From Paenibacillus sp. (lineage in GTDB: Bacteria > Bacillota > Bacilli > Paenibacillales > NBRC-103111), in contig JAPSLM010000010.1 in the NCBI GenBank assembly GCA_031180825.1, forward strand, positions 95,044 through 159,043: a stretch of 64,000 nt of DNA. The letters are read 5' to 3'. Of the stretch, positions 7,225 through 14,860 are shown piece after piece. Below the pieces are notes generated by a model that saw only the letters and a program-made list of their open reading frames with translations, did not search any database and was not told where the DNA came from. Every line of letters starts with the position of its first letter. Position 1 is the stretch's first letter. A program made the translations under genes and the position numbers.

Positions 7225-8562
7225 ATGAACTGGAACCGCTTGGCCGTGATGGCGAGCATCGTGCTCGCCGTCCTGATTTCGTCGATGGATACGACGATCA
7301 TGAATACGACGATGCCGCGGATCGCGGAGGAGCTTGGAGATGTGAAGCTGTACGCGTGGAGCTTCGCTTCTTACATGATTTTATGTACGATCGTAACGCC
7401 GCTCAGCGGCAGGCTTTCGGATTTGTTCGGACGCAAAAAAGTGCTGGCCGTCGGCATTTTGGTCTTTTTGCTCGGGTCCATCCTGTGCGGTACGGCAGCA
7501 ACGATGCTGCAGCTTGTGCTGTACCGGGGGCTTCAAGGGCTCGGCGCGGGCGCGATGATTGCGTTTCCGGCCATTATCGCCGGAGATCTGTTTCCGGTGG
7601 AAGCGCGGGGCAAAATCCAAGCGTTCTTCACGGGCATGTGGGGCATCTCGTCGGTGCTGGCCCCGCTGCTCGGCAGCCTGTTCATCGAGCATTTGAATTG
7701 GCGGTGGATTTTTTATATTAATATTCCGATTTGCCTGGCGTCGCTGCTGCTGCTTGTGCCGTACCGGGAGGTTTATGAGGCACGCAAAAGCCGGATTAAC
7801 TACTGGGGAGCCTTATGGTTCGGGCTTGGCATCGGCCTGCTGCTGTTCAATACGGTGGTGAGCGAGGGCTTTCTGCTGTATACGGCCGGGGGCGCGTTGT
7901 TTCTTCTGCTGTTCGTTTACAACGAGCGGAGGCATCCGTCGCCGATTATGCCGGTGGCGCTGCTTAAGAACGGTTCCGTCGCCTGGATGAACCTGAACGG
8001 GTTCTTGACGTGCGCGGCGTTGTTCGGCACGTCCAGCTACATTCCGTTTTATTTGCAGCAGCATGGGTACTCGCTTTTCGTCAGCGGGCTTTCCCTGCTC
8101 GGGACGTCCGTCGGGTGGATATTTGTAGGCGTTCCGGCCGGGAAATGGGTGCTGCGCTACGGCTATCGGCCGCTGCTGTTCATCGGCAATATCTTGCTGG
8201 TGCTGTCCGGCTTGCTGCTGCTATTTTTGCCGGACGAAGGAGGGTTCTGGTACGTCAATGCGATCATGGTGCTGCAAGGATTGGCTTACGGGCTGCTCTA
8301 TACGGTATCGGTCATCGGGGTACAGCAGCTTGTCGCCGCCGATCAAAAAGGGATCTCCACGTCGCTGCAGGTCTTCTCGCGAAATATCGGCACGGCGGCC
8401 GGGGTTACGATTATGGGAGCGCTTTTGACGTCGGCGCCGGCTTTTATGACCGGAATCCATCGGCTGTTTCTGTACGGGTTTATCGTCAGTTTGGCCGCGC
8501 TGGTATCCACGATTTTTCTCTTTACGCGCCGCACGGTGTCGATTTCCGGAAGCGGGGCTTGA
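7225..8562 (+). CDS. MFS multidrug-type transporter (DHA2/EmrB-QacA-like)
   Basis: A 445-residue integral membrane protein predicted to use the proton gradient to export drugs or metabolites. Helix 1 carries the DHA2 signature VLISSMDTTIMNTTMPRIAEEL; the loop after helix 2 has MFS motif A (GRLSDLFGRKK); QGLGAGAMIAFPAIIAGDLFP matches motif C/antiporter-type residues. About 12-14 membrane segments can be counted, a little short for the 14-segment DHA2 type (usually 460-510 residues). The start ATG is preceded by AAGGAGGAAAG. No adjacent regulator on its strand; the substrate cannot be inferred. Confidence 0.88.
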   Translation: MNWNRLAVMASIVLAVLISSMDTTIMNTTMPRIAEELGDVKLYAWSFASYMILCTIVTPLSGRLSDLFGRKKVLAVGILVFLLGSILCGTAATMLQLVLYRGLQGLGAGAMIAFPAIIAGDLFPVEARGKIQAFFTGMWGISSVLAPLLGSLFIEHLNWRWIFYINIPICLASLLLLVPYREVYEARKSRINYWGALWFGLGIGLLLFNTVVSEGFLLYTAGGALFLLLFVYNERRHPSPIMPVALLKNGSVAWMNLNGFLTCAALFGTSSYIPFYLQQHGYSLFVSGLSLLGTSVGWIFVGVPAGKWVLRYGYRPLLFIGNILLVLSGLLLLFLPDEGGFWYVNAIMVLQGLAYGLLYTVSVIGVQQLVAADQKGISTSLQVFSRNIGTAAGVTIMGALLTSAPAFMTGIHRLFLYGFIVSLAALVSTIFLFTRRTVSISGSGA

Positions 8563-8589
8563 GGGGCGACGCGGAAAAAGCGGCGAATG

Positions 8590-8628
8590 AACAAAGGGTG
8601 GTTTGCCTCAAGCAAACCGCCCTTTGTT
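8590..8628. terminator. Bidirectional hairpin between convergent genes
   Basis: ACAAAGGGTGGTTTGC (8591-8606) and GCAAACCGCCCTTTGT (8612-8627) form a 16-bp stem with one GU pair and a five-base loop. It lies between the exporter (+) and the His-rich gene (-). There is no long T tract, so efficiency is uncertain. Confidence 0.7.
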
Positions 8629-8644
8629 GCCGCCTGGTCTTTCT

Positions 8645-8914
8645 TTAGTCGAGGTACCATTCGCCGGACCAAGGGTCCTGTACCCAGCGGGCATGATGAT
8701 AATGGTGATGCCCCCACGGACTATGCCATTGGTGATGATGGTGGTGCGGATGATGGTACGGATGATATCCGTGCGGATGGTGCCCATACGGATGGAAGCC
8801 GTGGGGGTAGTGATGCCCGTGCGGCCAGTGATGCGGGTGATGATAGGGATGGTGCGGACGGTAATACTCAACCTCTCCGGCTTTTTCGGTTTCGATAATC
8901 GTCTCTTGAGACAT
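8645..8914 (-). CDS. Histidine-rich small protein
   Basis: An 89-residue protein whose centre is a run of HP, HH, HG and HY repeats: roughly a third of all residues are His, with Tyr, Pro and Gly filling in. It starts MSQETIIETEKAGEVEYYRP and ends WVQDPWSGEWYLD. Such stretches bind Ni, Zn, Cu or Co, and His-rich proteins of this kind occur in spore coats and as metal stores in Bacillota; which applies is unknown. The start at 8914 is supported by GAGAGGAG just upstream; that site lies in the arm of an 11-bp inverted repeat (8924-8967). The longer frame from 8953 would translate this hairpin and is less likely. Confidence 0.75.
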   Translation of the reverse strand: MSQETIIETEKAGEVEYYRPHHPYHHPHHWPHGHHYPHGFHPYGHHPHGYHPYHHPHHHHHQWHSPWGHHHYHHARWVQDPWSGEWYLD

Positions 8915-8923
8915 ATTCGATTT

Positions 8924-8967
8924 CTCCTCTCTGATTAGAACATACTTCACCATATGTCAGAGAGGAG
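8924..8967 (-). promoter_or_regulatory. Hairpin that would sequester the Shine-Dalgarno of the His-rich gene
   Basis: Plus-strand CTCCTCTCTGA (8924-8934) is exactly complementary to TCAGAGAGGAG (8957-8967), loop 22 bases. In the transcript of the His-rich gene the 3' arm contains the ribosome-binding site GAGAGGAG, so the hairpin would mask it. There is no T tract, which argues for translational control rather than termination. Confidence 0.6.
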
Positions 8968-8986
8968 GAATTGGGCACTTATCCAT

Positions 8987-11329
8987 CTAAAAAATGGGCT
9001 TAATCACCTTGTTTTTTCTTAGCCAGCCGGGACGGTGCGCTTCCTGCTTGCCGCTGCGCTCCTGCGGCTCCCAGGCTCCCGCCGCGCGTTCGCCGCTCCC
9101 GGGCGGTGTGCGCAGCTGCGCCTCTTCTATGGCTCGGCGCACTTCTTCAGGGACCGGAAAATCTGTCACGGGGGCATCCTTCAACGCCCGGGACATGATC
9201 TCCTTGAACAGCTGCGCAGGCACCGCTCCGCCCGATGTCGTCAAATAATGGGTCTTGTCCGTCTGATCGTAGCCGAGCCAGATCGCAGCCGTCAGCTCGG
9301 GGGTGAAGCCGACGAACCAGGCGTCCTTTGCGCCGTTGCGGCCGATCGCCTTGAATTCGGCCGTGGCGGGCAGCTGCGTCGTCCCCGTCTTTCCTGCGGC
9401 AGGCCGGGTGCCGAGCGCGGCGGCGATCCCCGTGCCCCGTGCGACCGACTCCTGAAGCAGCCTCGTCAGCGTATAGGCGTGGACCGGCTCCGTCAGCTTG
9501 GTCGGCTGCGGTTTGGCTTCGACGAGCGTATGGCCGTCCTTGGTCGTAATTTTGGTGATGGCGCGGGCATTCTGCATCACGCCCTGATTAGCTATGGCGC
9601 CGTACGCCTGCGCCATCTGCAGGGGCGAGACGCCCTCGGACAAGCCGCCGAGCGCGAGGCTTAAATTGCGGTCCGCCGGAGGCAGCGCGATCCCGGCCTT
9701 GCGCACGTAGTTCATCCCGGCGTCGATGCCGATTTCATTCAGCAGCCAGACGGCCGGAATGTTCCACGAGCGTATCACGGCTTCCCGAAGCGAGACCTCG
9801 CCCCTCGTCTGTCCGTCCCAATCCTTGGGACGGTACCCGGAAATGTCGAGCTCGCCGTCATACAAGGGAGATTCCGGCGTATAGCCAAGTTCAAGCGCAG
9901 GCCCGTAGACCGCCAGCGGCTTGAAAGACGAGCCGGGCTGCCGCTTCAGCTCGGTCGCCCGGTTGAAGCCGCGGTAGGTCTGATCCCCCCGCGCGCCGAC
10001 GATCGCACGGATGCCGCCCGTTCGCTGGTCCAGCACGACCGCTCCGCTCTGGACCGGGCGGTCGGGAGCACTTTGCGGGAAGAACGCATCGTTGCGGTAC
10101 ACCTCTTCCGCTGCCTGCTGCACATTGAGGTCCATCGCGGTATGAATCCGCAGTCCATGCGTCAAAATCTGCTGCTCCGTGAAGCCGTAAAGCTTCTCGG
10201 CTTCATCCATGACATAGTCGACATAGGAAGGGTGCCGCCCTTTCAGCGACTCTCCGTTGTTCGGCTTTAGCGCTATCGGCTCGGCGACAGCCTTATTGTA
10301 GGCGGCATCGCTGATGAAATGCTGGTCCTTCATCAGCGACAGCACGAGGTTTCGCCGCTCCAGCGCCTTATCCGGATGCCGCACCGGAGAGTAGAGAGAA
10401 GGCGCTTTGGGCAGACCGGCCAGCATGGCCGACTCGGGAAGCGTCAGCTGCCGAACGGACTTGCCGAAATATTGCTGCGCCGCTCCTTCGACGCCCCAGC
10501 GCCCTTCGCCGAAGTAGATGCTGTTCAGATACAGCTCCAAAATCTCGTCCTTGCTGTAAACAAAGTTGATTTTTATCGCGTAGCCGAGCTCCTTGAATTT
10601 GCGGTTGAACGATTTGTCCGAGTCGAGAAACAAATTTTTGGCAAGCTGCTGCGTGATCGTGCTGCCGCCCTGCTCAAGCGCCCCGGCTTTCAAGTCGCGG
10701 ATCAGCGCGCGGCCGATCGACCACACGTCAAACCCGGCATGCTCGTAAAAACGCCGGTCTTCTACCGCAACGACGGCATTCCGCAAATCCAACGGAATTT
10801 GGCCGAGCGGGACCGGGACGATTCGGGATGAGGACAACTGCGATACCGGCTGTCCCCCCGCGTCCATGACGAAGCTTGGCTCGGGGAGCGGATGCTCCAG
10901 CTTGCTGATATCCAGACCGCGCACCCAAACGGCTGCAGCGCCAAGACCGGCTGCCCCGGCCGCAAAACAGAGCAGCCCTGCGGTCCACAGCCACCGCCGC
11001 CCCGGGAAACGGCGCGCTTTCTTCGTCTCTTGCGCCGCCGTGCCGCCGCTGTCCGAAGCGGGCTTCCGCGTCTCTCCCGCCGCATTGAAGCTAACACCTT
11101 CCGCGCGCACCCGTTCCTGCCGCGCCGCTGCTCCGCCGCCACCCGGCGCATATTCTCGCGCTTCCGGTGGCGCATCGAGGCTATCGTCCGCGGCCTGTCC
11201 GGCTCTGCGCCATGTGGACCGAGCGGCCTGCCGCGCGTCGTCCGACGCGCGGTGCCCCGCGCGTTGCGGCGAAGAACCCATGCCAGGCTTTGCTTTCGGC
11301 CTCCGGCGAAACATCCGGGATAAGATCAT
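8987..11329 (-). CDS. Class A penicillin-binding protein (transglycosylase/transpeptidase)
   Basis: A 780-residue bifunctional peptidoglycan synthase. Layout: an unusually long Arg/Ala/Gly-rich cytoplasmic tail (1-112), a membrane anchor (113-135), a GT51 glycosyltransferase domain with catalytic EDRRFYEHAGFD (Glu190), GGSTITQQLAKN and KFKELGYAIKI, then a transpeptidase domain with SSFK (Ser467), SWN (near 519) and KTGT (near 654). It acts on the outer face of the membrane, polymerising lipid II and cross-linking stems. Similar in plan to Bacillus PbpF/Pbp1 types; the exact orthologue is not clear. AAAGGGGGACC precedes the ATG. Monocistronic, with the His-rich gene upstream of its stop on the same strand. 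Confidence 0.92.
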   Translation of the reverse strand: MILSRMFRRRPKAKPGMGSSPQRAGHRASDDARQAARSTWRRAGQAADDSLDAPPEAREYAPGGGGAAARQERVRAEGVSFNAAGETRKPASDSGGTAAQETKKARRFPGRRWLWTAGLLCFAAGAAGLGAAAVWVRGLDISKLEHPLPEPSFVMDAGGQPVSQLSSSRIVPVPLGQIPLDLRNAVVAVEDRRFYEHAGFDVWSIGRALIRDLKAGALEQGGSTITQQLAKNLFLDSDKSFNRKFKELGYAIKINFVYSKDEILELYLNSIYFGEGRWGVEGAAQQYFGKSVRQLTLPESAMLAGLPKAPSLYSPVRHPDKALERRNLVLSLMKDQHFISDAAYNKAVAEPIALKPNNGESLKGRHPSYVDYVMDEAEKLYGFTEQQILTHGLRIHTAMDLNVQQAAEEVYRNDAFFPQSAPDRPVQSGAVVLDQRTGGIRAIVGARGDQTYRGFNRATELKRQPGSSFKPLAVYGPALELGYTPESPLYDGELDISGYRPKDWDGQTRGEVSLREAVIRSWNIPAVWLLNEIGIDAGMNYVRKAGIALPPADRNLSLALGGLSEGVSPLQMAQAYGAIANQGVMQNARAITKITTKDGHTLVEAKPQPTKLTEPVHAYTLTRLLQESVARGTGIAAALGTRPAAGKTGTTQLPATAEFKAIGRNGAKDAWFVGFTPELTAAIWLGYDQTDKTHYLTTSGGAVPAQLFKEIMSRALKDAPVTDFPVPEEVRRAIEEAQLRTPPGSGERAAGAWEPQERSGKQEAHRPGWLRKNKVIKPIF

Positions 11330-11439
11330 GTCCGATGGTCCCCCTTTTTGTCCCCATGGAATGTTCGCCGTTGTAGCGTATAATCATTAACGCTAATAAC
11401 CTATTCGCGCCCGCCGTCATGTTTCGGCAGGTGGATGAA

Positions 11440-11464
11440 CAAAAAAAGAAGCCTCCGAGGAAGC
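11440..11464 (-). terminator. Intrinsic terminator of the gene at 11501-11968
   Basis: On the minus strand AGCTTCC pairs with GGAGGCT (one GU pair), followed by TTC and seven Ts. Confidence 0.7.
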
Positions 11465-11500
11465 TCCAAGCGTTTCGAAATAATTTTTCCGGCCGGGAAA

Positions 11501-11968
11501 TCATTGCAAAGGGTCCGGCATCATGCCCTTTTCCATCACTTGCGAATTCGTCGGGAGGTTTGCCATCACTTTGCCAAGCTGCCGGACCTCCTTTTCGTTG
11601 TTGGCCATCTTGCCGTTCATCGCTTTGCCGATCGGCGTCGATTCGGTCGGCTTCGTCTTGGCCGGGCCATATTCCATATATTGCTGAAGCTCCGCGAGCA
11701 TCTCTTGGGCAGCGTCGGCCGCCGAAACGGGTATATTTCCCTGCGCAACGAAGCCGGCCTCGTTCAAGTCGATCCGGGTCTGGCCGTTTTCCTGTGTATG
11801 CGTATAGATACGGTACGGATATTCCTGCAGCGAAGCGGAGTCGCGAAACGTCAACTCGTAAATGCATCCTTCCCGGGACGGCAGTTCGGTGAATCCCATC
11901 GTTTTAAGCGTAGCGTGTACATGGGAAAAGGGCTTGGTAATCGACGGCAGCGTTTTTTTACGGAACAT
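11501..11968 (-). CDS. Hypothetical protein, 155 residues
   Basis: A soluble protein beginning MFRKKTLPSITKPFSHVHAT, with a probable alpha/beta core (GCIYELTFRDSASLQEYPYRIYTHTQ, then GFVAQGNIPVSAADAAQEMLAELQQYM) and a polar C-terminal third (NGKMANNEKEVRQLGKVM). I do not recognise the family with certainty; the central part faintly recalls the YugN-like group. The start at 11968 is chosen because GAGGAG lies 10 bases upstream; the longer frame from 12106 lacks such a site and would overlap the divergent gene. A terminator follows. Confidence 0.65.
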   Translation of the reverse strand: MFRKKTLPSITKPFSHVHATLKTMGFTELPSREGCIYELTFRDSASLQEYPYRIYTHTQENGQTRIDLNEAGFVAQGNIPVSAADAAQEMLAELQQYMEYGPAKTKPTESTPIGKAMNGKMANNEKEVRQLGKVMANLPTNSQVMEKGMMPDPLQ

Positions 11969-12120
11969 AAGAGCAACACTCCTCGATTCGTATTTTCCGC
12001 CGGACGGCATGATGCATCCGTGTACCCATTGATTACACGCTTCGGGACATGTTGAAACTTTGTACGGCACGAAATCGTCATTCTTTTTCGAGTAGGTATC
12101 GAACAACTGGGGGTGTTGAT

Positions 12121-12576
12121 ATGCGCGGAAGATCGCTGCGGGTCATTTTATTTCTTATGGTGGCGGTAACCTTGTCGGCCCTGGTGTACGGGTACGCGTT
12201 TTCCAATAACTATAGCTTTGTCGGCTCGAGCATCGACGGACAGTTTCCCGTCCCGGCAGAGGCGCGCAAATCGGACGTTCCATTCTCCAATCCGGGAGTC
12301 GTCTATGTCCGCTACAACATGAAAGGCGTAGAGGAAGCGGAAAGCATTCCCGACTTCTATGTGGATGCGATTCGCAAGTGGGGTTGGAAAGAAGACAAAG
12401 AAGAGCAACTGGGGGCCCTTCGTGTTTTTGTAAAAGACGGCAAAACGATGAATATAACGACGCACAACGGCTTTTTCACTTTGTTTACCAAAAAAAGCTC
12501 TGCGGAGCCGCAGACGGCGGCTGCCGATGCACCGCGAACCGCCGTTTCCAAGCCGCAAAGCAAGCCGGAAAGGTAA
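12121..12576 (+). CDS. Membrane-anchored/exported hypothetical protein
   Basis: A 151-residue protein with an N-terminal hydrophobic segment (VILFLMVAVTLSALVYGYAF) acting as signal peptide or anchor, then a compact extracytoplasmic domain (YSFVGSSIDGQFPVPAEARK ... VVYVRYNMKGVEEAESIPDFYVDAIRKWGWKE), and a low-complexity Ala/Ser/Lys tail. The domain, with its WGWKE and FVKDGKTMNITTHNGFFTLF strands, suggests a small alpha/beta fold; no family recognised. The ATG at 12121 has only a weak GGGGGTG leader. Divergent from the gene ending at 11501. Confidence 0.65.
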   Translation: MRGRSLRVILFLMVAVTLSALVYGYAFSNNYSFVGSSIDGQFPVPAEARKSDVPFSNPGVVYVRYNMKGVEEAESIPDFYVDAIRKWGWKEDKEEQLGALRVFVKDGKTMNITTHNGFFTLFTKKSSAEPQTAAADAPRTAVSKPQSKPER

Positions 12577-12621
12577 CCCCATGCTCATGCGGCCAAAGGC
12601 GCTTTTCCGGAGCTGCTCCGA

Positions 12622-13109
12622 TTAATCGACGAGCGGAAGCGAATACCGTGCGAATCCTTCGCCTTCGTAGTGGTATCGTTCGCATATCGTGTACGTACGC
12701 TGGCCGGCGCTTGTTTGAAGTCCCTTCTCGCGCAAAAACGCTTCGACCGCTTCGCCGGCCGCCTCGAAATTTCCGTCCTTGTTCGCCGCGACGACGCAGC
12801 GCTGCGGCGGCAAGGTCAGGCGGAGGTACCATTCGGGAACGCCGTCGTACGACCGGACCTCCGTGCATAGGATGTATACGTGTGTATCCGGGTGGCTCTG
12901 CGACGGTCCGTTCGGCCACAGGCCGTAGTGAATTTGAGGATTCACGATGTAGGGCAAATGCTTGGCGGAGGACAACAGCGCTTCTTTGGCGTGCAGATAT
13001 TGCCTCCCATGTCGTTCAAGCCGATGCATGGGATGCCGCTCAGCTTCAACTCCTTGTGCTCCACAATAACAGGCTCCATCTCCGGGAGCATTGCCGCGTT
13101 TTCAATCAT
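12622..13109 (-). pseudogene. Frameshifted GyrI-like/effector-binding domain protein
   Basis: Two overlapping minus-strand frames read as one protein if a single base is restored near 13005. The first frame starts at ATG 13109 (GAGAGGCG upstream) with MIENAAMLPEMEPVIVEHKE and runs to GIPCIGLNDMGG. The second continues QYLHAKEALLSSAKHLPYIV, then HVYILCTEVRSYDGVPEWYLRL, GNFEAAGEAVEAFLREKG and ICERYHYEGEGFARYSLPL to 12622. Together (about 162 residues) they match a stand-alone GyrI-like small-molecule-binding domain such as those at the C-terminus of AraC/BmrR-type regulators. The slip lies in a GGGAGG tract, consistent with loss of one G. Either a true pseudogene or a sequencing error; no start codon with a good site exists for the second frame alone. 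Confidence 0.7.
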
Positions 13110-13200
13110 CCGACTTTCGCCTCTCTTTCTGACAGATTTCCCATAAGGAACGACAACCTTTCTGGTCTCCTTCTTTTTTGGCAGAACGTCTTTTGAATTT

Positions 13201-13228
13201 TTGCAACGAAAAACCCGCATGGTATAAT
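13201..13228 (+). promoter_or_regulatory. Sigma-A-type promoter of rluF
   Basis: TTGCAA (13201-13206), 16-base spacer, TATAAT (13223-13228); start codon 37 bases downstream. Confidence 0.75.
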
Positions 13229-13264
13229 GGAGCGATAAAGCCAGGACAAGCGGAGTGAAGAACG

Positions 13265-13963
13265 ATGAGAATCAACAAATATATCAGCGATACCGGAATA
13301 TGCTCCCGGCGCGAAGCGGACCAGCTGATCGAAGGCAAGCGCGTCACGATTAACGGCCGGCCGGCGGAGCTCGGAAGCCGGGTGAACGAAGGAGACGATG
13401 TGCGGATCGACGGAAAACCGGTCAGCGAGAAGAAAAAGCACGTCTACATTGCGCTCCATAAGCCGGTAGGCATCACCAGCACGACGGAACGGCACGTCCG
13501 CGGCAATATCGTGGATTTTGTGGGACACCGCGAACGCATTTTCCCGATCGGGCGGCTGGATAAAGATTCCGAAGGATTGATTTTGCTTACGAATGACGGC
13601 GATATCGTCAATAAAATATTACGCTCCGAGCATGAGCATGAGAAGGAATACATCGTTACGGTGAACAAACCGGTCACGCCGATGTTTTTGCAGGGAATGG
13701 CGAGCGGCGTGCGGATTCTCGGGACCGTCACCAAACCGTGCAAAGTGAGCCGCATCGACGACCGGACGTTCCGGATCGTGCTGACGCAGGGACTGAACCG
13801 TCAAATCCGCCGGATGAGCGCCGCCTTCGGCTACGAGGTTCGCCGGTTGAAGCGGGTGCGCATTATGAACATCAAACTGGCCGGCTTGCCGGTGGGCCAG
13901 TGGCGCGATCTGACCCCGGAAGAACTGGACAAGCTGATGAGCGCCGTTGGGCACAGGCCGTAA
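13265..13963 (+). CDS. rluF: RNA pseudouridine synthase, RluF-like
   Basis: A 232-residue enzyme that isomerises a uridine in 23S rRNA to pseudouridine. An S4 RNA-binding domain ([31 protein letters not shown], residues 2-60) precedes an RsuA/RluF-type catalytic domain with [11 protein letters not shown], the catalytic aspartate motif [10 protein letters not shown] and [26 protein letters not shown]. The S4 plus short catalytic domain and the R-M-N-I motif fit RluF (U2604) better than RluB; RsuA remains possible. A clear promoter (13201-13228) precedes it and the gene stands alone. Confidence 0.85.
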   Translation: MRINKYISDTGICSRREADQLIEGKRVTINGRPAELGSRVNEGDDVRIDGKPVSEKKKHVYIALHKPVGITSTTERHVRGNIVDFVGHRERIFPIGRLDKDSEGLILLTNDGDIVNKILRSEHEHEKEYIVTVNKPVTPMFLQGMASGVRILGTVTKPCKVSRIDDRTFRIVLTQGLNRQIRRMSAAFGYEVRRLKRVRIMNIKLAGLPVGQWRDLTPEELDKLMSAVGHRP

Positions 13964-13987
13964 GTTTCATCAGCCGTAAGTTTTATG

Positions 13988-14680
13988 CTACACGTTGAAT
14001 TTGTAGCCGATCCCCCGCACGGTATGGATGTATTTCGGATCGGTGGGGTTCGGCTCGATCTTCTTGCGCAGGTTGCTGATGTGAACGAGCAGCGTGCGCG
14101 TGTCCCCGTTGCTGTCCACGCCCCAAGTCATTTTATACAGCTGCTCGAGGGGGAGCACCTTGCCGGGCGATCGGGCGAGATGCAGCAGCAGGTCGAACTC
14201 CTTGGAAGACAGCGGCACGAGCCCGCCGCCGGCTTTCACGGTCCGGCTGAGCAAGTCGATCTCCAGTCCCGGAAACGACAAGTACTGGGAATCCTCCTTG
14301 TGCTGCTCAAGCAGCTGGCTGCGGCGCAGATGCGCTTTGACCCGGGCGACGAGCTGGCCGGGACTGAACGGCTTCGTGATGTAATCGTCGCCTCCGATGC
14401 TGAACCCAAGAATGATATCCATATCCTCGCTTTTGCAGCTCAGAAATAAAATCGGCGTATTGTAGGACTTCCGGATTTGCCGGCATACTTCGATGCCGTC
14501 CATTTCGGGAAGCAGAACGTCGAGAATCACCAGGTCCGGCCGGTGCTCCTGCACTATGGCAAGCGCTTCGGCCCCATTCCCGGAATACAATACGTCATAC
14601 CCCTCCTTCCGCAAGTAAAGACTGATTAATTCGACAATTTCGGCTTCGTCGTCGACGATGAGTATTTTCTCTCCAGGCAT
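13988..14680 (-). CDS. Response regulator, OmpR/PhoB family
   Basis: A 230-residue DNA-binding response regulator. The receiver domain (1-118) has DDE near residues 10-12, phospho-acceptor Asp54 in VILDVLLPEMDG, and KPF near 104; the winged-helix output domain (130-228) ends in the typical DTRTLLVHISNLRKKIEPNP ... YIHTVRGIGYKF. The ATG at 14680 has GGAGG 8 bases upstream; an in-frame TTG at 14695 overlaps that site. It is divergent from the histidine kinase at 14861, its probable partner, with a shared 180-base control region. Its targets are unknown. Confidence 0.9.
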   Translation of the reverse strand: MPGEKILIVDDEAEIVELISLYLRKEGYDVLYSGNGAEALAIVQEHRPDLVILDVLLPEMDGIEVCRQIRKSYNTPILFLSCKSEDMDIILGFSIGGDDYITKPFSPGQLVARVKAHLRRSQLLEQHKEDSQYLSFPGLEIDLLSRTVKAGGGLVPLSSKEFDLLLHLARSPGKVLPLEQLYKMTWGVDSNGDTRTLLVHISNLRKKIEPNPTDPKYIHTVRGIGYKFNV

Positions 14681-14860
14681 CGATTTCTCCTCCAAAAGAT
14701 GATGCGGCGAAACATGATGCTTCTTTAGAAACGATCAGAATCATACCCCGCCGGACTCGATACCGGATTCTGGCATGGCAGCGACAAACGCCCCGAATCC
14801 CCCAAAGGTGAGTCGTTTATCCCGGTTTCCAAAAAATGCAGTTTAAGGTACCATATTAGC

